A stretch of DNA of 64,000 nucleotides, taken from positions 124,001 through 188,000 of the forward strand of contig NZ_BMRC01000016.1 of NCBI RefSeq assembly GCF_014648435.1, in the 5' to 3' direction. Made by a program: the position numbers and the translations under genes. A model generated the notes under the pieces. That model saw only the letters and a list, made by a program, of their open reading frames with translations. It searched no databases and was not told the origin of the DNA. Within the stretch, counting starts at the first letter, position 1. Each line of letters opens with the position of its first letter. The stretch is from Nonomuraea spiralis. GTDB taxonomy: Bacteria > Actinomycetota > Actinomycetes > Streptosporangiales > Streptosporangiaceae. Positions 27,039 to 36,062 of the stretch are shown here, piece after piece.

Positions 27039-27674
27039 ATGAAACCGGGGATCATCCTGTACGGGCTGCTGGCCGCGACCCTGGCGGGCTGCGCCGGCGG
27101 CGGCGCGGACAGCGTCGTGGACGCCCACGCCATGGCCGAGCTCCGTGAGGTGCTCAACAGGCGGCCGAGCCTGCCGGACGGCTTCGCGCAACGGCCGGAG
27201 CAGGCGTGGCGGGTGCCGTTCGGCCGGCTGGACAAGGACTGCGGATCCGCGCTCGACGCGGCGGCCGGGCACGCGCCGCAGGAAGGGCTCACCGGCCAGG
27301 CCGCGGTCAGCTACCAGGGGGACGGCCTGGGGGAGCGGGCCGGCGTCGGCCTCGCGCGGTACGCCGGCGACGAGGCCGAGACCAGCTTCGACGCGCTCAG
27401 CGACGGCCTGGAGTCGTGCCGGGAGATCAGGGTGGCCGGCGGCACCGACCTGCGCGCCCGCCGGCTGGACATCGGCGACGCGGGCCGGTCCGGCGACGAG
27501 GTCGTCGGTACGCGGCTGCGCGGGCGGCTGAACGGCTACCCGTACGCGCTGGACGTCGTGTTGTCGCGGACCGGTGACACGCTGGTGTCGGTCGTGCACG
27601 CGGGAATGACCGACGTGGACCGGGACCGGACGAAGAAACTGGTCGCCGCCGTGCTGTCGATGTCCACCGCCTAA
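27039..27674 (+). CDS. lipoprotein of unknown function (211 aa)
   Basis: ATG at 27039 has a GGGGGA Shine-Dalgarno sequence and is followed by a lipoprotein signal peptide whose lipobox is LAGC (Cys18). The mature part of about 190 residues resembles the sensor-like domain found in some actinobacterial lipoproteins and PknH-type receptors. It has two more Cys (KDCGSAL and ESCREI) that may form a disulfide, and ends with VSVVHAGMTDVDRDRTKKLVAAVL. This family link is a guess. A longer frame to 26931 would run through the terminator and is rejected. Confidence 0.75.
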   Translation: MKPGIILYGLLAATLAGCAGGGADSVVDAHAMAELREVLNRRPSLPDGFAQRPEQAWRVPFGRLDKDCGSALDAAAGHAPQEGLTGQAAVSYQGDGLGERAGVGLARYAGDEAETSFDALSDGLESCREIRVAGGTDLRARRLDIGDAGRSGDEVVGTRLRGRLNGYPYALDVVLSRTGDTLVSVVHAGMTDVDRDRTKKLVAAVLSMSTA

Positions 27675-27677
27675 CCT
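27672..27677 (+). promoter_or_regulatory. -10 box TAACCT, leaderless start
   Basis: TAACCT overlaps the lipoprotein stop codon and is 7 nt before the GTG at 27685. Confidence 0.5.
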
Positions 27678-27684
27678 GGTTCCC

Positions 27685-28002
27685 GTGACTCTCGATCCTG
27701 AAGACAGCAAGATCATCACTCTGGCGCGGGCGGCCAGGGCACGCAACGAGGCGGCGGAGGGGGCCGCCGTGCGCGACGAGACCGGGCGCACGTACTCGGC
27801 GACCAACGTCGCGTTGTCGTCGCTGAGGTTGTCGGCCGTACAGGTCGCGGCGGCGATGGCGATCTCCAGCGGCGCGCGTTCGCTGGAGGCCGTGGCGCTG
27901 GTGACGGCGGGCGAGCCGGACCCGGCCGACGAGGCGGTCGCGGCCGAGCTGGGCGTCAAGGCCCTGCTCGTGGCCGGCCCCGACGGCACGCTGAGGTCCT
28001 GA
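27685..28002 (+). CDS. cytidine deaminase-like pseudoenzyme
   Basis: The 105-aa protein matches the cytidine-deaminase-like proteins regularly found before era in actinobacteria (SKIITLARAARARNEAAEGAAVRDETGRTYSATNV). The zinc-binding H(C)AE motif of real deaminases is replaced around SLRLSAVQVAAAMA, and no PCxxC motif exists. It therefore lacks both zinc ligands and the catalytic Glu. It is probably a structural or regulatory protein. GTG at 27685 has a -10 box 7 nt upstream. One base separates its stop from the Nudix start. Confidence 0.82.
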   Translation: MTLDPEDSKIITLARAARARNEAAEGAAVRDETGRTYSATNVALSSLRLSAVQVAAAMAISSGARSLEAVALVTAGEPDPADEAVAAELGVKALLVAGPDGTLRS

Positions 28003-28003
28003 C

Positions 28004-28480
28004 GTGGCCATGTCGCCGTTCCTGGCCCGGCTGCGGGCCAAGATAGGCAACGACCTGATCATGTTGCCGTCGGTCAACGGATGCGTGTTCGACCAGGCGG
28101 GCCGGGTGCTGATGGCCAAGCACGGCGACGTCGGCCTGTGGGCCACGCCCGGCGGCGGCGTCGACCCCGGCGAGCGCCCCGAGGACGCCGTGGTCAGGGA
28201 GCTGCGCGAGGAGCTGGCCATCGAGGTCGAGGTACGCGGGCTGATCGGCGTCTTCGGCGGCCCGGAGTACCACACGGTCTACCCCAACGGCCACGAGGTC
28301 GCGTACGTGATCGCCATGTACGCCTGCACGCTCGCCTCCGGCACGCCGACCCCCGACGGCGAGGAGATCACCGACTACAAGTGGGTGGCCGAGCACGAGG
28401 TCGGCGGCCTCACGACGACGGCCTGGACGCCGGGCGCGCTGCCCGACGCGTTCACCTGGTGGCGTGAACACGCCGGCTGA
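28004..28480 (+). CDS. Nudix hydrolase
   Basis: The 158-aa protein has the Nudix box GX5EX7REUXEEXGU as GVDPGERPEDAVVRELREEL (about residues 51-70), with the Arg-Glu and Glu-Glu metal ligands intact. It should hydrolyse a nucleoside diphosphate linked to another group. The precise substrate is unknown. GTG at 28004 or ATG at 28010 could be the start. It sits between the deaminase-like gene and era. Confidence 0.9.
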   Translation: MAMSPFLARLRAKIGNDLIMLPSVNGCVFDQAGRVLMAKHGDVGLWATPGGGVDPGERPEDAVVRELREELAIEVEVRGLIGVFGGPEYHTVYPNGHEVAYVIAMYACTLASGTPTPDGEEITDYKWVAEHEVGGLTTTAWTPGALPDAFTWWREHAG

Positions 28481-28489
28481 TAAGCGACA

Positions 28490-29407
28490 ATGCACAATGT
28501 GACTTCGCCAGACAACCATCGCGCCGGATTCGCCTGCTTCGTGGGAAGGCCGAACGTCGGCAAGTCCACGTTGATGAACGCCCTGGTCGGCGCGAAGGTG
28601 GCGATCACCTCGTCCAAGCCGCAGACGACCAGGCGGGTCATCAGGGGCATCGTGCACCGCCCCGACGCCCAGATCGTCATCGTGGACACGCCGGGCCTGC
28701 ACCGGCCGCGCACCCTCCTCGGCGAGCGGCTGGACAGCCTGGTGTTGTCCACGCTCACCGAGGTCGACGTGATCGGCTTCTGCGTCCCGGCCAACGAGCC
28801 GATCGGCAAGGGCGACCGTTTCATCGCCGACAAGCTGTCGGCGGTCAAGAAGACGCCCGTGGTCGCCGTCGTGACCAAGTGCGACCTGGCAAGCAGGGAA
28901 CAGATCGCCCAGCAGCTCCTCGCGGTGTCGCAGGTGGCCGAGTTCGCGGCCGTCGTGCCGGTGTCGGCGCAGTCGGGGGAGCAGCTCGACGTGCTGGGCG
29001 ACGTGCTGATCGAGCACCTGCCCGAGTCGCCGCCGCTCTACGAGGGCGGGCAGCTCACCGACGAGCCCGAGCAGGTGATGGTGGGCGAGCTGATCAGGGA
29101 GGCGGCCCTGGAGGGCGTACGCGACGAGCTGCCGCACTCGATCGCCGTGGTCGTCGACGAGATGATGCCCCGCGAGGGGCGCGACGACCTGCTCGACATC
29201 TACGCCCACATGTTCGTCGAGCGGCCCTCCCAGAAGGCCATCGTCATCGGGCACAAGGGCGAGCGGCTGCGCGACGTCGGCACCAAGGCCCGCAAGCAGA
29301 TCGAGGCGCTGCTCGGCACGCGGGTCTACCTCGACCTGCGCATCAGCGTGGCCAAGGACTGGCAGCGCGACCCCAAGCAGCTTCGCCGCCTCGGCTTCTT
29401 CGACTGA
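28490..29407 (+). CDS. era: GTPase Era
   Basis: The 305-aa protein has G1 GRPNVGKST (about residues 19-27), G2 in the SSKPQTTRR switch, G3 DTPG and G4 TKCD. The C-terminal KH domain carries HKGERLRDVGTKARKQIE. Era binds the 3' end of 16S rRNA and acts in 30S assembly, matching its neighbours ybeY and phoH. The start ATG is 10 bp after the Nudix gene, so they are probably cotranscribed. Confidence 0.98.
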   Translation: MHNVTSPDNHRAGFACFVGRPNVGKSTLMNALVGAKVAITSSKPQTTRRVIRGIVHRPDAQIVIVDTPGLHRPRTLLGERLDSLVLSTLTEVDVIGFCVPANEPIGKGDRFIADKLSAVKKTPVVAVVTKCDLASREQIAQQLLAVSQVAEFAAVVPVSAQSGEQLDVLGDVLIEHLPESPPLYEGGQLTDEPEQVMVGELIREAALEGVRDELPHSIAVVVDEMMPREGRDDLLDIYAHMFVERPSQKAIVIGHKGERLRDVGTKARKQIEALLGTRVYLDLRISVAKDWQRDPKQLRRLGFFD

Positions 29408-29425
29408 CCCGGTCGCTCAGGACGG

Positions 29426-29899
29426 TCAGCGTGGGCGGCGCGGCAGGGCCAGCACCGACAACACGACGATCGCGATCGAGCAGGCCAGCGCGGCGAACCA
29501 GCCGAACCTGATGACCGGCTCGACCGACAACAGCCGGCCCAGGTCGATGGAGAGCCGGTCGCCGATGCGCTGGGGGTCGGAGACGAACAGCACCAGCAAC
29601 ACCGTGGCCAGCGCGCCGGGGATCACGGCCAGGGCCGCGACGCGCGGCCGGCCGCCGAGCAGGCCCGTGACGCCGAACGCGAGCGCGGCCAGGCCGGCGA
29701 GGAGCGTGTAGAGGCCCGTGCTGACGTCGACGCCGCGCACGTCGTCGGAGACGCCGCCGCCGAGCAGGTCGCTGCGGGCCTCGACACCGGCCCAGGGCAT
29801 GATCGCGGTGAGCACCAGGAGAGCGGCCGCGACGGCGACGGCCAGCGCGGCGCCGCGGCGGGCGGACGTCGTCCGGGCGGGCTTGAGGTCATCGGCCAC
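29426..29899 (-). CDS. small four-helix membrane protein (157 aa)
   Basis: I chose the GTG at 29899, because TACAGT lies exactly 6 nt upstream and no Shine-Dalgarno sequence is present. The open frame to 29959 adds only a basic leader. Four hydrophobic helices are evident, with an extracytoplasmic MPWAGVEARSDLLGGG loop after the first. The WAGVEA feature recalls the small TrpM/Trp-biosynthesis-associated membrane proteins of actinobacteria, but I cannot assign it. It converges on era with an 18-bp gap. Confidence 0.72.
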   Translation of the reverse strand: MADDLKPARTTSARRGAALAVAVAAALLVLTAIMPWAGVEARSDLLGGGVSDDVRGVDVSTGLYTLLAGLAALAFGVTGLLGGRPRVAALAVIPGALATVLLVLFVSDPQRIGDRLSIDLGRLLSVEPVIRFGWFAALACSIAIVVLSVLALPRRPR

Positions 29900-29905
29900 A
29901 CGATC

Positions 29906-29911
29906 ACTGTA
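29906..29911 (-). promoter_or_regulatory. -10 box TACAGT, leaderless start
   Basis: On the minus strand TACAGT is 6 nt before the GTG at 29899. Confidence 0.55.
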
Positions 29912-29998
29912 AGCCGGGGCCCCGCCCCTCACCACCCGACGCGACGGAGTCGTCACCAAGCCGGACGGCCGGCGCGGGGGTTGGCGGCGGACGGGACT

Positions 29999-32566
29999 TC
30001 AGGGGGTGGCGAGGAGGGCGCGGGCGTTGGCGGCGGCCTGGCGGTCGCCGGTCTCGTCGAAGACGTCCAGCGCGGTCCTGGCCAGCTCGCGGGCGCGTTC
30101 GGCCGCGCCCTCGGCCCGGTTGACGCGGGCCAGGGTCAGCAGGGCGTGCGCGTCGAGCAGGCGGTCGCCGAGCCGTACGGCGATGCTCCTGGCCCGTTCC
30201 GCGGCGGAGCGGGCGTCGGGTTTGGCGCCCTGCGCCAGGCGTACGGCGGCCAGGTCGAGCAGGGTGTCGGCCTGGCGGTGCCGGTCGCCCAGCTCGGTGA
30301 GATGGCCGACGGCCGCCAGCAGGTGGACGGCGGCCTCCTCCAGGCGGCCCGCGCGGCGCAGCACCGCGCCGAGCACACGCTCGGCGTCGGCGGCGTCACG
30401 CTGGTTGCCGGCCGCGTCCAGGCAGGTCAGCAGCGCCCGCTCGGCCTCCTCCAGCCGGTCGCGTTCCAGGTGCACGCGGCCCAGGCGGCGCCGGGTGTGG
30501 TTGACGTCGCGGTCGCGGCCCTGCCGCAGGAACATGCCGAGCGCCAGCCGCAGCTTCTCGTGGGCCAGGTCCCAATCGCGTTCGGCCAGGTGCAGGTCGC
30601 CCTGGTCGAGCAGGACGAGTGCCTCCCCCCGGTCGTCGGCGGCCCGCTGGGCGGACTCCAGCGCCCGCTCCGAGACCGCCCGCCAGTCGTCGAGGAACCG
30701 GTGCCGCTCCAGGTACGGCCCCAGCAGGTGCGCCAGCCGCCAGCACGGCTCGTCCAGCCCCGCGGCGTGCAGGTCGGCCACCAGGCTCACCAGGAACGGC
30801 CGCTCGGCGTCCAGCCACTCGACCGACTCCCTGATGTCCCTGGTCGCCACGGCCGTGCCGGGATCGCCGGACACCAGCGAGAACCGCGACGCCTGCACCC
30901 GGGCCAGCACGATCGCCGACACCTTGGCCAGCACCCCCGGCAGCGGCTGCTCGCGGGCGAACAGCCGGGTCAGGTCGTGCATCCGGTAGCGGATCTGACC
31001 GGCCGCGTCCACGCCGTGCGTCTCCAGGAGGCCCGCGTCCACCAGGGCCTCGGCGCCGCCGCCGAGCTGGTCGGTGAGCCAGTCGGCGAAGTCGGGGGCC
31101 GACAGCGCGCCGAGCCCGCGCAGCGTGAGCCTGGCCGGCTCGGGCAGCCCCTCGTAGCCGACGGTGAACACGCTGCGGACCGTCTGGTCGCCCGCGTGCA
31201 GCCTGTCGAGCCGCTTGTGCTCGTCCTCCAGGAGGCTCACGAGGTAGTCGACCGTCCAGTTCGGGCGGGCGGCCAGCCTGGACGCGGCGATGCGCAGCGC
31301 GATCGGCAGGCCGCCGCAGAAGCGGGCCAGCCGGCGCAGCGACTCGTCCGCGGGGCGTCCCGAGCCGGCCACGAGCAGGTCCAGGGCCTCCTCCTGGCCG
31401 AGCACGCCCACTGACAGCCGGGTCGCGCCGGTCAGCCCGCCCAGGGACGAACGGCTGGTCACGACCGTCGGGCAGGACGTCAGCAGCGGGCGCACCTGGG
31501 CCTCGCCGGCGGCGTTGTCCAGCAGCACCAGCAGGCGGCGGTTGGCCGTGTAGGCGCGGAACAGGCGTTCGCGCTGCTCCAGCCCGGCCGGTACGGCCTG
31601 GGCCGGGCAGCCCAGCCAGCGCAGGAAGTCCTCCAGGACGGCCGAGGGGGTCGTGGTCTCGCGCAGGTCGGCGTACAGGATGCCGTCGGGGAAGGACTCG
31701 CGGGCCAGCCAGGCGGCGTGCACGGCCAGGGCCGACTTGCCCGCGCCCGCCTGGCCGTGCACCACGACCTGGCCGCCGACGACCCGGCCGAGCAGGTCGG
31801 CGCGGCCGGTGAAGCTGGGGATGTCGGGCGGCAGCAACACCGGCGGGCCCGCCGACACGTGCAGCGACACGTCGTCGTGCAGCATGCGGTGGTAGAGGAG
31901 TTGCAGCTCGGGGTCCGGCTCGATCGCGTGGCCGCCGTCGAGCTGGTCGCGCAGCACCGCGTACGCGGCCAGCGCGTCCACCCGGCGGCCGCTGCGGTAG
32001 AGGGCCAGCATGTACTGGCCGCGGAAGCGCTGCCACATCGGGTGCTGCCTGGTCAGGTGCTTCAGCTCGGCCAGCAGCTCGCGGTGGCGGCCGGCGTCCA
32101 GGTCGGCCTGGAGGCGGCGCTCCAGCGCGAGCAGGCGCAGCTCCTCCAGTTCCTCGCGCAGGCGCCGGGTCTCCTGCCAGCGCTCGCCGTCGGGGTCCAC
32201 GTCCTCCAGCGCGGGGCCGCGCCACAGCGTCAGCGCCTCCTCGTACGAGCCCCGGTCCACCAGCAGCCGGAACCGGTCCACGTCGAGCTGGTCGTCGCCG
32301 ATCGTCAGCACGTACGAGCCGGACACGGTCGTGATCACGTCCTTGCCCAGGAGCTGGCGGAGCTGGCCCACGTACCCGCGGACGAGGGAGTCGGAGCGGT
32401 CGCCGCCCTCGCGCGGCCACAACAGCCGGCGCAGCCGTTCCACGGTCAGCGGGCGGCCCGCGTTGAGCAGGAACATCGCCAGCAGGTCCCGGTGCTTCGG
32501 GGTCGTGGGTGTACGATCCCGGCCGCCGTCGCGGACGTGGAGCGGCCCCATGATGCGAAATTCCAC
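29999..32566 (-). CDS. AfsR/SARP-family STAND regulator (BTAD, NB-ARC, TPR)
   Basis: The 855-aa protein has an OmpR-like winged helix (residues 1-95), a bacterial transcriptional activation domain (96-235), an NB-ARC ATPase with P-loop GQAGAGKSA (271-279) and Walker B-like RRLLVLLDNA, then a helical tail with TPR-like repeats. This is the AfsR architecture: an ATP-switched transcription activator, often of secondary metabolism or development. GTG at 32566 has an AAGGAAGG Shine-Dalgarno sequence. The extra 20 residues of the frame are rejected. It is divergent from a kinase-WD40 gene with only 34 bp between starts, suggesting joint control and perhaps phosphorylation by that kinase, as AfsK does to AfsR. 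Confidence 0.9.
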   Translation of the reverse strand: MEFRIMGPLHVRDGGRDRTPTTPKHRDLLAMFLLNAGRPLTVERLRRLLWPREGGDRSDSLVRGYVGQLRQLLGKDVITTVSGSYVLTIGDDQLDVDRFRLLVDRGSYEEALTLWRGPALEDVDPDGERWQETRRLREELEELRLLALERRLQADLDAGRHRELLAELKHLTRQHPMWQRFRGQYMLALYRSGRRVDALAAYAVLRDQLDGGHAIEPDPELQLLYHRMLHDDVSLHVSAGPPVLLPPDIPSFTGRADLLGRVVGGQVVVHGQAGAGKSALAVHAAWLARESFPDGILYADLRETTTPSAVLEDFLRWLGCPAQAVPAGLEQRERLFRAYTANRRLLVLLDNAAGEAQVRPLLTSCPTVVTSRSSLGGLTGATRLSVGVLGQEEALDLLVAGSGRPADESLRRLARFCGGLPIALRIAASRLAARPNWTVDYLVSLLEDEHKRLDRLHAGDQTVRSVFTVGYEGLPEPARLTLRGLGALSAPDFADWLTDQLGGGAEALVDAGLLETHGVDAAGQIRYRMHDLTRLFAREQPLPGVLAKVSAIVLARVQASRFSLVSGDPGTAVATRDIRESVEWLDAERPFLVSLVADLHAAGLDEPCWRLAHLLGPYLERHRFLDDWRAVSERALESAQRAADDRGEALVLLDQGDLHLAERDWDLAHEKLRLALGMFLRQGRDRDVNHTRRRLGRVHLERDRLEEAERALLTCLDAAGNQRDAADAERVLGAVLRRAGRLEEAAVHLLAAVGHLTELGDRHRQADTLLDLAAVRLAQGAKPDARSAAERARSIAVRLGDRLLDAHALLTLARVNRAEGAAERARELARTALDVFDETGDRQAAANARALLATP

Positions 32567-32594
32567 GCGGCCTTCCTTTTGGGAGGAGACGTAG

Positions 32595-32614
32595 ATCAGA
32601 ATGGCACATCTGAT
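32595..32614. promoter_or_regulatory. inverted repeat ATCAGA-N8-TCTGAT at a divergent start
   Basis: Perfect 6-bp arms surround the ATG at 32601 in the only gap between two divergent signalling genes. A bound regulator would block both. Confidence 0.4.
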
Positions 32615-35600
32615 GGCTCCCCTCACTCCGTCCGACCCTCACCGGTTGGGACGCTACTGGCTGGCCGGTCGGCTGGGGGCCGGTGGCCAGGGCGTGGTCT
32701 ACGAGGCGTACGGCGAGGCCGGGGAGCGCGTCGCGGTCAAGGTGCCCAGGTTCGACAGCGCGGAGTCGCGTACGCGGCTGGCCGGGGAGGCGGCGGCGGC
32801 CCAGCGGGTGGCCTCGTTCTGCACGGCCAAGGTGATCGAGGCGCAGGTGGACGAGGCGCCGTTGTACATCGTCAGCGAGTACGTCCCCGGGCGCAGCCTG
32901 CGTGAGGTGGCGGCCGGGACGGGGGCGTACGGGCAGGACGCGCTGCGCCGCCTGGCGATCGGGGTCGCGACCGCGCTGACGGCCATCCACCGGGCCGGGA
33001 TCGTGCACCGCGACCTCAAACCGGACAACATCATCCTGGGCCCGGACGGCCCCCGCGTGATCGACTTCGGCGTGGCCAGGGAGGCCGGGCCGACCACGAG
33101 CGGGCCGATCATGGGCACGCCCGGCTACATGGCGCCCGAGGTGCTCACCGGGCGCGCCGCCACCGGGGCGGCCGACGTGTGGGCGTGGGGGATGGTGGTG
33201 CTGTTCGCGGCGCGGGGACACGACGCGGTCGAGGCGGGCGAGCCGATGGCGGTCGTGGGCCGGGTGCTGGAGTTCGAGGCGGACGTCTCAGGGTTGCCGG
33301 AGGAGCTGGCCCCACTCGTGTCGGCGGCCACCGCCCGCGACCCCGCCGACCGGCCCGCCGCCGGGGACCTGCTGCTCCGCCTGCTGGGCGAGGGCGGCCG
33401 TCCGGACGCCGCCGACCCGCTCGCCCGTGGCGGGATCGTGGCGGGGGAGCTGAAGGGGCAGGCCGGGCCCGACCTGGGGGCGATCGCCGAGGAGCTCTAC
33501 GGCGAGCTGAGCGAGGCCGAGCGGGCGGTCGTGCCCGAGGTCTTCCTGCGCCTGCTCGACGGCGACGCGCTGCGGCCCGTGGAGCGCGAGGAACTGCCGG
33601 AGGCGAAGACGGTCGACTCGATGCTCGGCGTGTTCGCCTCGGCGGGCATCCTGGCGGCGAGCGGCGGCGCGTACGAGCTGGTGGCCCCCGGCCTGGTGCG
33701 GGCGTGGCCGCGGCTGCGCGACTGGCTGGCGGGCAACCGCGAGGGGCTGCCCGTGCACCGGCGCCTGGCCGAGGCCGCCGCCGAGTGGGACGACCACGGC
33801 CGCAAGCCCGCCGACCTGCTGCACGGCACCAACCTGGACCGTACGCTGCGGTGGGCCGCCACCGAGCGCAAGGACCTCACACTGGCCAGGCGCGAGCGCG
33901 AGTTCCTGGACGCCGCCGCCGGGCAGGCCCGCCGGCGCTCCAGACGGCGCGGCCTGGTCGCGGCCGTGCTGGCGGTGTTGCTGGTGGCCGCGCTGGGCGG
34001 GCTCGGGACGGCCGAGTACCTGCGCAGGGAGTCGGCCCGCCAGCGGGACGAGGCGCTGGCCAGGGAACTGGCCCTGCGCGCCGCCGGGCTGCGCGAGCTG
34101 GAGCCCGCGCTGTCCGGCCTGCTGTCCGTGGCGGCCTGGCGGCTGGCCCCGGCGCTGATCGAGACGTCGGGCGCGCTGTACGAGGCGGCGTCCCAGCACG
34201 TCACCGACGTGTTCGTGGCGCCGTACGTGAACACGGCGAGCGTGCAGGCGCTCAGCGCGGACGGCCGCGTCCTGGCCTCCGCGACGGACGGCACCGCCCG
34301 CCTCTGGGACGTCCCGACCGGGCGGAAGTTGCACGAGGTGACCGGTCTCGGCGCAGGCGTGCAGACCCTCGCCGTGAGCCTCGACGGCCGCCTCCTGGCC
34401 GCCCTGGACGGCAAGGGCGTGCGGCTGTGGGACACCGTCACCGGCAGGCCGCTCGGCGGCCGGTTCGCGGGCAAGGCGAGCGGGCTGGGGGCGCTGGAGT
34501 TCGACCGCACCGGCCGCCGGCTCTCGGTCCCGTACGGCTCCGAGGCCGAGCAGTGGTGGGACGTCGCCACCCGCACCCCCCTCACCGCCCCCGGCGGCGC
34601 GATCCTGAACGGCGTCAGCCCCGACGGCCACTACGGCTTCGTCGCCGAGGGCGAGGAGAGCGCCGAGGTGTGGGACCTCGGCCGCGGCCGGCCGCTGGAC
34701 CTGCCGATGATGCCCGGCACCGGCACCGCCGTCGAGGCCAGGTTCAGCGACGACGGCCGCGACCTCGTGGTCGTCGAGGACGTCCCCCGCCACGACAAAC
34801 CCAGGATCCACCTGTACGAGCTGCCCGCCCGCACCACCGTGTACGAGTTCGACGGCCAGAACGCGCAGGCCGCGGACGTGGTCTTCGGCGGCCGGTACGT
34901 GGCCATGTGGCGACCGGCGGACCTGCTCACCCTGCGGCCGCGCGACAGCCTGGTGCCCGCGCTGCGGCTCCCGCTGCCGGACGGCGTCACGCAGGTCCGC
35001 TTCGACCTGGCGGGCAAGGCCGTACGCCTGCTGGACGCGGCCGGCGGCGTCTCCACCGTCGACGTCTCCACGGTGTTCGACCCCCCGGTCGAGGGCGAGC
35101 TGCCCGACCTGCGGATGCGCCAGGACGGCCGGGTGCTGGCCGTCAAGCGCCGGAGCCGGCTCGAACTGCTCGACCCGGCGACCCACCGCCGCCTGGCCGG
35201 CCCGGTCGCCTGGAAGGGCGAGGGGTCGGCGATGGCGTTCAGCCGGGACGGCACGCGGCTGGCCTACGGCGACGGCGACCGCGTCCGCGTGCTCGACGTC
35301 GCCGACGGCCGGGAGAGGCAGACGTTCGAGCTGGCCGGGAAAGGGGCGGAGCGGGCCGACGCGCTCGCCTTCAGCCCCGACGGCCGCACCCTGGCCGTGC
35401 TGCCCTCCAGGTTCGAGCGGGGGTTGCCGCTGGAGCTGCGCGACCTCGCGGGCGGACGGACGAGGACCACGAAGGTGGCCGGCGTCGGGCCCATGAGCTT
35501 CGCGCCGGACGGCTCCCGGCTGCTCATGGGCGGCCCCGAGCTGCGGCTCTACGACCCGGCGGCCGGGGCCGTGTTGCCGGTGGGGGCCGAGGCCAGGCTG

Positions 35601-36062
35601 ATCGGCGGCGCCTTCGCCTACAGCCCCGACGGCCGCCAGGTGGCCTTCTCCCATCCCGGCCGGCTCACGCTATGGGACCGGGACCTGCGTACGCTGCTCG
35701 GGGCGTTCCCCACCGTGCCGGGCGCGGACCGGTTCGAGCTGCCCGCCTGGTCGCCCGACGGCCGCCTGATCGCCACGTACGAGAAGGGCCCCAGGATCCG
35801 CCTGTGGGACGTGGCCTCGCGGCGGCACATCGGCGTCGTGTTCGACGGGCTGGCCGAGTCGATGGGCGACAACATCTGGCTCGGCTTCTCGGCCGACGGG
35901 ACGAAGCTGCGCACCCTGGACGACGCCGGCACCTTCCGTACGCACGACCTCGACCGGCGGCACGTGGCCACGACCGTGTGCGCCCGTGCCGGGCGCGCTC
36001 TCACGGCGGCGGAGTGGCGGGCGTACCTGCCGGGGGTGGAACCGTTCGATGTGTGCCGCTAG
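32601..36062 (+). CDS. Ser/Thr protein kinase fused to nSTAND remnant and WD40 repeats
   Basis: The 1153-aa protein has an N-terminal kinase domain (about residues 18-265): Gly loop GAGGQG, Lys47, HRDLKPDN at 136-143, DFG at 155-157 and GTPGYMAPE. Residues 280-445 match the C-terminal helical part of nSTAND1 proteins (VPEVFLRLLDGD, WDDHGRKPADLLHGTNL, REREFLDAA) but have no P-loop. A membrane helix follows (450-470), then the QRDEALARELALRA linker and a long WD40 propeller region (about 545-1140; several LWD endings). ATG 32601 has GGAGGA upstream; ATG 32613 is possible. The kinase seems to have replaced the NTPase of an nSTAND1-WD40 receptor. It is divergent from the AfsR-like gene. Confidence 0.9.
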   Translation: MAHLMAPLTPSDPHRLGRYWLAGRLGAGGQGVVYEAYGEAGERVAVKVPRFDSAESRTRLAGEAAAAQRVASFCTAKVIEAQVDEAPLYIVSEYVPGRSLREVAAGTGAYGQDALRRLAIGVATALTAIHRAGIVHRDLKPDNIILGPDGPRVIDFGVAREAGPTTSGPIMGTPGYMAPEVLTGRAATGAADVWAWGMVVLFAARGHDAVEAGEPMAVVGRVLEFEADVSGLPEELAPLVSAATARDPADRPAAGDLLLRLLGEGGRPDAADPLARGGIVAGELKGQAGPDLGAIAEELYGELSEAERAVVPEVFLRLLDGDALRPVEREELPEAKTVDSMLGVFASAGILAASGGAYELVAPGLVRAWPRLRDWLAGNREGLPVHRRLAEAAAEWDDHGRKPADLLHGTNLDRTLRWAATERKDLTLARREREFLDAAAGQARRRSRRRGLVAAVLAVLLVAALGGLGTAEYLRRESARQRDEALARELALRAAGLRELEPALSGLLSVAAWRLAPALIETSGALYEAASQHVTDVFVAPYVNTASVQALSADGRVLASATDGTARLWDVPTGRKLHEVTGLGAGVQTLAVSLDGRLLAALDGKGVRLWDTVTGRPLGGRFAGKASGLGALEFDRTGRRLSVPYGSEAEQWWDVATRTPLTAPGGAILNGVSPDGHYGFVAEGEESAEVWDLGRGRPLDLPMMPGTGTAVEARFSDDGRDLVVVEDVPRHDKPRIHLYELPARTTVYEFDGQNAQAADVVFGGRYVAMWRPADLLTLRPRDSLVPALRLPLPDGVTQVRFDLAGKAVRLLDAAGGVSTVDVSTVFDPPVEGELPDLRMRQDGRVLAVKRRSRLELLDPATHRRLAGPVAWKGEGSAMAFSRDGTRLAYGDGDRVRVLDVADGRERQTFELAGKGAERADALAFSPDGRTLAVLPSRFERGLPLELRDLAGGRTRTTKVAGVGPMSFAPDGSRLLMGGPELRLYDPAAGAVLPVGAEARLIGGAFAYSPDGRQVAFSHPGRLTLWDRDLRTLLGAFPTVPGADRFELPAWSPDGRLIATYEKGPRIRLWDVASRRHIGVVFDGLAESMGDNIWLGFSADGTKLRTLDDAGTFRTHDLDRRHVATTVCARAGRALTAAEWRAYLPGVEPFDVCR

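Noticed and set aside
30396..33221. 941-codon minus-strand frame covering the AfsR-like gene and part of the kinase
   Set aside because: Low-complexity Arg/Pro/Gly composition; the AfsR-like frame explains the same DNA with clear domains.
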